Shown: in pieces, positions 1 to 4,398 of the stretch | Layout of the letters: every line of letters starts with the position of its first letter | How positions within the stretch are numbered: the stretch's first letter is position 1 | From: an uncultured Eubacteriales bacterium | Lineage (GTDB): Bacteria > Bacillota_A > Clostridia > Christensenellales > Aristaeellaceae | Assembly: GCA_902766515.1 (NCBI GenBank) | Contig: CACXEB010000267.1 | Coordinates: 1 to 8,907 of the forward strand | Direction of reading: 5' to 3' | DNA length: 8,907 nt | Notes under the pieces: generated by a model | Databases searched by the model: none | Seen by the model: only the letters and a program-made list of their open reading frames with translations | What the model was told of the DNA's origin: nothing | Program-made: the position numbers and the translations under genes

Positions 1-675
1 CGTATAGGTCTTCGGTTCTTCAGTTTCTGCCGCGGGCGCTTCCTCGGCGGCCGGCGCTTCCGCAGCCGCCTGGCTCGCTGCCCACGCTTCGTTGACTGCC
101 GCAGCCACGCCCTTGCTGCTCACCGTCGCGCCGGTGACCACGTCGATCTTCTCCGGATCGACATCGCCCTTCGTGCCGATGAACTGGGCCAGGAAGGCCG
201 CGTTGTTCTTCACCATGTTCAGGAAGTTCACGTCATTCTCGCTGCTCGCTTCGCCGATTTCGATACCGTTCACAGCGCCGTTCTCATCCACGGAGATCGC
301 TACCGGGAAGGTGCCCGTCAGGCCCTTGCCCTCAGCCGTGTACTTCGCCGCGCCTTCGGGGATCGCCACGCCCGGCGTCTCCGCAGCGGGCGCTTCTTCG
401 GTGATGCCCTGGCTGATCTTCCAGGCCGCGTTCACCGCGTTCGCCGTGCCCTTGCTGCTGATGGTCGCGCCGGTGACCGTGTCGATCGCGTCCGGATCGA
501 CGTCGCCCTTCGTCCCGATGAACTGCGCCAGGAAGGCCGCGTTGTCCTTCACCCGGCCCAGGAAGTTCACATCCTGTTCACTGCTCGCTTCGCCGATCTC
601 GATGCCGTTCACCGCGCCGTTCTCATCCACGGAGATCGTCACCGGGAAGGTGCCTGTCAGGCCCTTGCCCTCAGC
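1..675 (-). repeat. Tandem 336/339-bp coding repeat (FMN-binding domains 3 and 4)
   Basis: Copies at 337-675 and 1-336 are nearly identical over long stretches. For example, the block at about 281-341 recurs at about 620-680, and 124-180 recurs at 463-519. The period is 113 codons, then 112. Each copy encodes one FMN-binding domain starting YTAEGKGLTGTF and ending in an Ala/Pro/Glu linker. The earlier domains of the same protein are much more diverged, so the two copies look like a recent internal duplication. The next copy seems to begin at the left edge. Confidence 0.85.
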
Positions 676-1614
676 GGTATAGGTGACCGCGCCCTCCGGG
701 ATGGACACATCGGGCACGTCCGCGGCGGCCGCCGTCAGCGCGGCGTACGCTGCGGGATCATTGACGTAGAGCAGGATCAGGCTGACCGCTTCGTTGACGG
801 ACCCGGAGGAAACCGTCGCGCCGGACACCGTGTCCAGCTCACGGGCGTTGACCGCGGTCTTTCCCTTAAACTGATCCAGATAGGCCGCGTTACCCTGGAC
901 CTTCGCCAGGTAATTCGTATCCGCCGCGGTGGCGGTATCCTGCACCTCCACCCCGGTCACCGCGCCGCTGTCATCCAGCGTGACCACGATCGGGAAGGGC
1001 CCGTTCAGGCCCTGGCAGGTCATGCCGTAGCGGTTGTCCCCCAGTTCCTCGATCGTCACCACCGGCTCGGGCAGCTTGATGTCAGCCTTTTCGGCAATGT
1101 ACTTGGCGGTATCGTTGACGCCCTTCACCACCGCGTTCGAAGTCACGGTCGCCGCCGTGATGGCGTCGATCTCCCCGCCGTCCTTTTTCAGGCTCACGGG
1201 ATAGGCTTTGCCCGCGAACTGGCCATAGAAGGGCTCATTCTTCGACTTCGCGCCCAGGCCGGCCGTCTCGCTGAAATTGGCGCCGCCCACGCGCACGCCG
1301 GTGAGCGTGGCGTCCGGCGCCAGGCCGACGGTCACTTCGATATCCCCGCCGAAGCCCTTGGCCGTGCCCACGGACACGTAGCCGATGGTCTCGCCGGCCG
1401 CGTCCGTGCCCCGGTAGACCTCCTGCTCGCCCTTTTCGGTCAGCAGGTCGAATGCCACCGCTCCCTGCAGCAGGTCCTGGCGGGTCTTTTTTTTTTTTTT
1501 TCGCTCCTGTTCGGCAATGGGGTTCTTGGTGACGCCGTTGGTCAGCGCCAGCGCCAGGCCGGCGATCAGGGTAATCGCCAGCAATACTGCCCATGCCGCA
1601 TACTTTCTTTTCAT
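1..1614 (-). CDS. Multi-domain covalent flavoprotein, RnfG-like N-terminus plus tandem FMN_bind domains (3' end outside window)
   Basis: The frame is open from the ATG at 1614 to the left edge, giving 538 codons with no stop, so the gene is partial. Residues 6-27 form one hydrophobic anchor. The first domain has RnfG-style sequence (GYVSVGTAKGFGGDIEV near residue 80, then ETAGLGAKSKNEPF). Four motifs of the ApbE flavinylation type D-x-x-[ST]-[GA]-A-T follow, putting the likely FMN-carrying threonines at T156 (DAITAAT), T267 (DTVSGAT), T384 (DTVTGAT) and T497 (DVVTGAT). A new YT repeat start lies at the edge, so a fifth domain is likely. Ala/Pro/Glu-rich linkers separate the later domains. Known family role: extracytoplasmic electron transfer through covalently bound FMN, as in RnfG, NqrC and PplA. 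The start overlaps the stop of the upstream FAD synthetase (ATGA), which implies translational coupling. No other Rnf subunit is visible, so an Rnf role is not established; a dedicated flavin wire is an alternative. Confidence 0.9.
   Translation of the reverse strand, partial: MKRKYAAWAVLLAITLIAGLALALTNGVTKNPIAEQERKKKKKTRQDLLQGAVAFDLLTEKGEQEVYRGTDAAGETIGYVSVGTAKGFGGDIEVTVGLAPDATLTGVRVGGANFSETAGLGAKSKNEPFYGQFAGKAYPVSLKKDGGEIDAITAATVTSNAVVKGVNDTAKYIAEKADIKLPEPVVTIEELGDNRYGMTCQGLNGPFPIVVTLDDSGAVTGVEVQDTATAADTNYLAKVQGNAAYLDQFKGKTAVNARELDTVSGATVSSGSVNEAVSLILLYVNDPAAYAALTAAAADVPDVSIPEGAVTYTAEGKGLTGTFPVTISVDENGAVNGIEIGEASSEQDVNFLGRVKDNAAFLAQFIGTKGDVDPDAIDTVTGATISSKGTANAVNAAWKISQGITEEAPAAETPGVAIPEGAAKYTAEGKGLTGTFPVAISVDENGAVNGIEIGEASSENDVNFLNMVKNNAAFLAQFIGTKGDVDPEKIDVVTGATVSSKGVAAAVNEAWAASQAAAEAPAAEEAPAAETEEPKTYT
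1487..1501. repeat. 15-base homopolymer (T on +, A in the coding strand)
   Basis: Fifteen consecutive T lie within the flavoprotein gene and encode a lysine run (K39-K43) just after the membrane anchor. At the given length the reading frame is continuous on both sides, giving RnfG-like sequence before and after. Any length change not divisible by three would end the protein early. Confidence 0.9.
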
Positions 1615-2234
1615 ACCGTCTGTCCTGCCTCTCTTTGTCCGCCCGTGCAGCGCCTGAGCATGTCCGCGTCCGGCGCGCGACCGAGCATTTCCTGTGCCCG
1701 CTGGAGATCACCCTGCGAGATGGCCGCGCGGATCGCGCTGCTGGAGATCACCGAGCCGTCCGCCAGCCTGACGCGCGGCACCACCGTCAGCGCCACCCCC
1801 GCCTGATCGCACATGCGCCGGAGTTCCTCGCTGCCCGTGTCGCCGCGATAGCCGAAGCGGTGGTCGTCCCCCACCACGATCGCTTTCGCGTTGAGCCTGC
1901 CCCGCAGGATCTCATCGAAAAAAAACTTTCCCGGCAGATGGCGCACGCGGTCGTCAAACGTCGTGACCGCCAGGACATCCACTTGGGCTTCATCAAACAG
2001 GCGAACCTTGTCCGCCATCGTGGTCAGCTGGGCCACCCGGCGCTCCGGGTGCAGCACCTGCGCAGGCGAGCGGTCCAGCGCATGCACGCAGACCAGCAGG
2101 CCCTCCCGCCGCGCCATCTCCCTCGCGGCCGCGATCAGCGCCAGATGGCCCCTGTGCACGCCGTCAAAATAACCGAGACAGACCGCGCTGGCCGGGAGGC
2201 GTTCCGTCATCTCGCCGGTATTGATGAGCTTCAT
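1611..2234 (-). CDS. FAD synthetase (FMN adenylyltransferase), RibF N-terminal domain only
   Basis: This 207-residue protein matches the nucleotidyltransferase half of bifunctional RibF, which makes FAD from FMN and ATP in the cytoplasm. Visible motifs are GYFDGVHRGH (21-30, the HxGH-type nucleotide-binding signature), VVGDDHRFGYRGDTG (120-134) and ISSSAIRAAISQGD...LGR (163-186). Bifunctional RibF is usually about 300 residues and continues into a riboflavin kinase domain after the LGR motif. Here the protein stops about 20 residues later and no kinase domain follows in any frame, so it should not phosphorylate riboflavin. The ATG at 2234 is preceded by AAGGACAGG. The stop overlaps the start of the flavoprotein gene (ATGA). 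The context suggests a local FAD supply for flavinylation of that partner. The family call is firm; the dedicated role is inference. Confidence 0.88.
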   Translation of the reverse strand: MKLINTGEMTERLPASAVCLGYFDGVHRGHLALIAAAREMARREGLLVCVHALDRSPAQVLHPERRVAQLTTMADKVRLFDEAQVDVLAVTTFDDRVRHLPGKFFFDEILRGRLNAKAIVVGDDHRFGYRGDTGSEELRRMCDQAGVALTVVPRVRLADGSVISSSAIRAAISQGDLQRAQEMLGRAPDADMLRRCTGGQREAGQTV

Positions 2235-2311
2235 TTCCGTTTACTGTCCTGTCCTTGCCGTAGAATCAGAACCCGCGCCGCACTGCTGCGTCCGGGCGCT
2301 TCGTCCCTCAG

Positions 2312-2340
2312 AATGTATCACAGCGGCCCGCGGATGTCAA
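2312..2340 (-). promoter_or_regulatory. Sigma-A promoter for the FAD synthetase/flavoprotein unit
   Basis: On the minus strand a perfect -35 TTGACA (2340-2335) is followed by a 17-bp spacer and -10 TACATT (2317-2312). Transcription would start near 2305 and leave a leader of about 70 nt. I see no FMN riboswitch (RFN) in that leader, only a small GC-rich hairpin. The promoter lies just past the end of rhaM, so the downstream unit can be expressed separately from rhaM. Confidence 0.7.
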
Positions 2341-2348
2341 TAGCCGCG

Positions 2349-2666
2349 TCACTCCATCAGGAACATCTGCCGGAGCTTGGGCTGCGCGCCGGTTTCGGGG
2401 TCCATGACCAGCTCCAGCACGTCCTGCATATAGTCGTTCCAGCGGTCGACCACCGGGCTGCCCGCCTGGGTCTTCTCGGCGAAAGCCACGCCCTGCTCGC
2501 ACTCGTAGTAGCCGAACACGTCGGACCCGTCGCTCCAGATCGAATAGTTGCGGATGCCGGCAGCCTTCAGCAGCTCCAGCATCTCCGGCCAGATCTCGTC
2601 ATGCCGGCGCTTGTATTCCGCCTGCATGCCCGGCTTGATGCGGCCCTTCCACGCGAAACGTTCCAT
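2349..2666 (-). CDS. rhaM: L-rhamnose mutarotase
   Basis: This 105-residue protein has the full length of the RhaM family, which interconverts the alpha and beta anomers of L-rhamnose ahead of isomerisation in the cytoplasm. The signature AEYKRRHDEIWPEM (16-29) contains Tyr18 and His22, at the same positions as the active-site residues of E. coli RhaM. It is followed by GIRNYSIW (37-44) and the RWNDYM segment (75-80). The ATG at 2666 is chosen because AAGGAGGG lies 7 bases upstream and the family starts here. The frame stays open further upstream to 2780, but that stretch holds the gene's promoter. No rhamnose isomerase, kinase, aldolase or transporter is nearby, so the gene is an orphan in this window. 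It may also act on related sugars. Confidence 0.92.
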   Translation of the reverse strand: MERFAWKGRIKPGMQAEYKRRHDEIWPEMLELLKAAGIRNYSIWSDGSDVFGYYECEQGVAFAEKTQAGSPVVDRWNDYMQDVLELVMDPETGAQPKLRQMFLME

Positions 2667-2705
2667 CCGATTTCCCTCCTTGCCCTGAGGCTGATGAATA
2701 TACCT

Positions 2706-2734
2706 ATTATATGCCATATCGGGGAGGGTTGCAA
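2706..2734 (-). promoter_or_regulatory. Sigma-A promoter for rhaM
   Basis: On the minus strand, -35 TTGCAA (2734-2729), a 17-bp spacer and a perfect -10 TATAAT (2711-2706) lie about 40 bp before the rhaM start. Transcription should start near 2699. The -35 is only 11 bp from the -35 of the divergent mgtE promoter. Confidence 0.75.
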
Positions 2735-2745
2735 GTAGTTTTCGC

Positions 2746-2774
2746 TTGACACCCGTCCGTTTCGGCGATATACT
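2746..2774 (+). promoter_or_regulatory. Sigma-A promoter for the mgtE leader and mgtE
   Basis: A perfect -35 TTGACA (2746-2751), a 17-bp spacer and -10 TATACT (2769-2774) predict a start near 2781. That leaves a leader of about 195 nt before mgtE. The promoter is back-to-back with that of rhaM. Confidence 0.8.
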
Positions 2775-2780
2775 TGACAC

Positions 2781-2978
2781 AGCTTTGAATGAAAGGAGGC
2801 CGACAAGTGGACATCAATACCATGCAGACGGGCGACGACGTACCGTTATCAGGTCAGGCCTCCGATAGGACATGCTGATCTGTCCTCGATGAGGCCGGAT
2901 TTATAACGCCCGCGTCCGAACTCTCTGCCTTCTGTCCGATGTATCATCGATTTACAGCAGAAAGGAGAGTTGCCGATG
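2781..2978 (+). promoter_or_regulatory. Structured mgtE leader RNA with ribosome-site-burying hairpin (candidate riboswitch or attenuator)
   Basis: Three parts can be drawn by hand. (1) An outer stem pairs CGGGCG 2829-2834 with CGCCCG 2907-2912, and an inner one pairs CGTTA 2844-2848 with TAACG 2904-2908; they compete partly for 2907-2908. They enclose a two-step hairpin: GGCCTC 2857-2862 with GAGGCC 2891-2896, then AGGACA 2867-2872 with TGTCCT 2881-2886, separated by a symmetric CGAT/CGAT internal loop. (2) An alternative helix pairs GGAGGCCGAC 2795-2804, which includes an upstream ribosome binding site, with 2853-2863, using the same 5' arm as the hairpin. (3) AACTCTC 2919-2925 pairs with GAGAGTT 2965-2971, and CTTCTG 2929-2934 pairs with 2958-2964, around a CGATG/CATCG hairpin. 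This hides the mgtE ribosome binding site at 2961-2969. The folding is read from the sequence, not computed. Control by Mg2+ is inferred from the gene served. It does not resemble the M-box consensus as I know it. Confidence 0.6.
2807..2878 (+). CDS. Possible 23-codon leader peptide upstream of mgtE
   Basis: A GTG start at 2807 follows a near-perfect AAAGGAGG (2792-2799) with a 7-base gap and gives MDINTMQTGDDVPLSGQASD plus three residues before TGA. No family is recognised. The ribosome binding site can pair with 2857-2863, and the stop codon falls in the apical loop of the 2857-2896 hairpin. A translating ribosome would therefore change the fold of the leader. This geometry favours a regulatory leader ORF, but the ribosome binding site could also be a coincidental purine-rich stem strand. 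Confidence 0.35.
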   Translation: MDINTMQTGDDVPLSGQASDRTC

Positions 2979-4337
2979 GATTGGGAAATTGTCGAGCAGC
3001 GCCTGATCGGCCTGCTCAACAGCGGCAAGCACAGCGAGCTGCGCGGCGCGCTGATGATGCTGAATGAAGTGGATATCGCGCGTTTTATGGAATCCCTGGA
3101 CAAGGAAAAGCTGCTGCTGACCTTCCGGATCCTGCCCAAGGATATCTCGGCGGACGTATTTGCCTATATGTCCGGCGAACAGAAACAGACCCTGATCGAA
3201 TCAATCGGGGACAATGAAATCCGTTCCCTGATTGAGGATATGTTCCTGGACGACACGGTGGACTTCCTGGAGGAGCTGCCGGCGAACGTCGTCAAGCGCG
3301 TGCTGCAGAACACCAGCGAAAGCAAGCGCAACCTGATCAACCAGTTCCTGCGGTATCCGGAGAATTCCGCCGGCTCCCTGATGACCATTGAGTACATGGA
3401 GCTCAAGCGCGGGATGACCGTACGGGAAGCCATGGCCGCCATCCGGAGCACCGGCCTGGACAAGGAGACCATCTACACCCTGTACATCATCGATCAGGCG
3501 CGGCACCTGATCGGCACGATCGCGCTGAGGTCCCTGATCCTGGCGCAGGACGACATCCTGATCGACTCGCTGATGAACACCAACATCATCTGCGTCAGGA
3601 CCCTGGACGACCAGGAGAAAGTCGCCGAAACGGTCCGCGAGTACGACCTGATGACCATCCCGGTCGTCGACAATGAAAACCGCCTGGTCGGCATCATCAC
3701 CGCAGACGACGTCATGGACGTCATCGAAGAAGAGAACACCGAAGACTTCGAAAAGATGGCCGCTCTGACGCCTGCGGAGGACGAGTACATGAAGATGTCC
3801 CCCTGGCAGCTGGCCAAGAACCGCCTGCCCTGGCTGCTGCTGCTGGCGACGGTGGCGATCTTTACCGGCATGATCATCACCAACTACGAAAACCTGCTGG
3901 AAAGCGCCGGCGGCATGGGCATCGTGCTGACGGCCTGCATCCCGATGCTGATGGACACGGGCGGCAACTGCGGCGCGCAGGCCTCCACCCTGATGATCCG
4001 CGGTATCGCGCTGGGCCAGATCGAGTTCAAAGACATCGGCAGGGCCCTCTGGAAGGAGATACGCGTCGGCCTGATCATCGGCCTGGTGCTGTTCATCTTC
4101 ACCTTTGCCCGGGTGTACCTGGTCAACCAGGGGTCCCTGGCGGTATGCTTCATCGTCTCCATCTCCCTGGTCTGTACGGTGCTCATGTCCAAGTCGCTGG
4201 GCTGCGTGCTGCCGCTGACCGCCAAACGCCTGGGCTTCGACCCTGCGCTGATGGCCAGCCCGCTGATCACCACCATCGTGGACATGACCTCGCTGATCGT
4301 ATACTTCAGCATCGCCACCACCGTGCTCGGCGTCTGA
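2976..4337 (+). CDS. mgtE: Magnesium transporter MgtE
   Basis: This 453-residue protein has the normal length and order of the MgtE family of Mg2+-gated Mg2+ channels in the cytoplasmic membrane. It has an N-terminal helical domain (about 20-130), the junction PENSAGSLMTIEY (128-140), paired CBS domains (about 140-255, with DLMTIPVVDNENRLVGIITADD in the second), a linking helix, and about five membrane helices (285-450). The pore region contains CIPMLMDTGGNCGAQAS (321-337), and a conserved acidic residue lies in TTIVDMTSLIVYF (432-444). The acidic cytosolic domains are the known Mg2+ sensor that closes the pore when Mg2+ is plentiful. The ATG at 2976 is chosen because AAAGGAGAG ends 6 bases before it; a TTG two codons earlier abuts the ribosome binding site. 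Expression is probably controlled by the structured leader. Confidence 0.96.
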   Translation: MDWEIVEQRLIGLLNSGKHSELRGALMMLNEVDIARFMESLDKEKLLLTFRILPKDISADVFAYMSGEQKQTLIESIGDNEIRSLIEDMFLDDTVDFLEELPANVVKRVLQNTSESKRNLINQFLRYPENSAGSLMTIEYMELKRGMTVREAMAAIRSTGLDKETIYTLYIIDQARHLIGTIALRSLILAQDDILIDSLMNTNIICVRTLDDQEKVAETVREYDLMTIPVVDNENRLVGIITADDVMDVIEEENTEDFEKMAALTPAEDEYMKMSPWQLAKNRLPWLLLLATVAIFTGMIITNYENLLESAGGMGIVLTACIPMLMDTGGNCGAQASTLMIRGIALGQIEFKDIGRALWKEIRVGLIIGLVLFIFTFARVYLVNQGSLAVCFIVSISLVCTVLMSKSLGCVLPLTAKRLGFDPALMASPLITTIVDMTSLIVYFSIATTVLGV

Positions 4338-4356
4338 CGGATCCATGATCATTCCT

Positions 4357-4385
4357 GCCCGCTGTCTTTGACGGCGGGCGTCTTT
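4357..4385 (+). terminator. Hairpin terminator after mgtE, weak T tract
   Basis: The arms 4357-4366 and 4370-4379 form a 10-bp stem with one T-G wobble around a TTT loop, followed by GTCTTT. The stem is strong but the T run is broken, so partial read-through into the next gene is likely. That gene starts only 19 bases later and has no visible promoter of its own. Confidence 0.65.
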
Positions 4386-4398
4386 ACAGGAGGACACA

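Noticed and set aside
1480..1510. Frameshift or pseudogene at the homopolymer
   Set aside because: The codon-by-codon reading from 1614 stays open to position 1 and gives family-like sequence on both sides, so no frameshift is present as sequenced.
1235..1711. 158-codon ORF on the minus strand crossing the A15 tract
   Set aside because: It is the wrong frame through the FAD synthetase end and the flavoprotein start. The true frame is continuous at the given homopolymer length.
2235..2305. FMN riboswitch before the FAD synthetase
   Set aside because: The leader is only about 70 nt and lacks the conserved RFN segments.
1593..2738. 381-codon ORF on the plus strand
   Set aside because: It lies antisense to the FAD synthetase and rhaM, both of which have clear family motifs. 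The sequence is low in structure and rich in His/Arg/Ala, as expected of a GC-rich shadow frame.
2774..2779. Second TTGACA as another promoter
   Set aside because: No -10-like hexamer lies 16-18 bp downstream; the region there is the GC-rich ribosome binding site area.
2781..2975. Standard M-box (ykoK) riboswitch before mgtE
   Set aside because: A loose resemblance around 2846-2870 (GTTA, AGGTCAGGC) does not extend to the rest of the conserved core. It was left as an unclassified leader; a covariance search would settle it.
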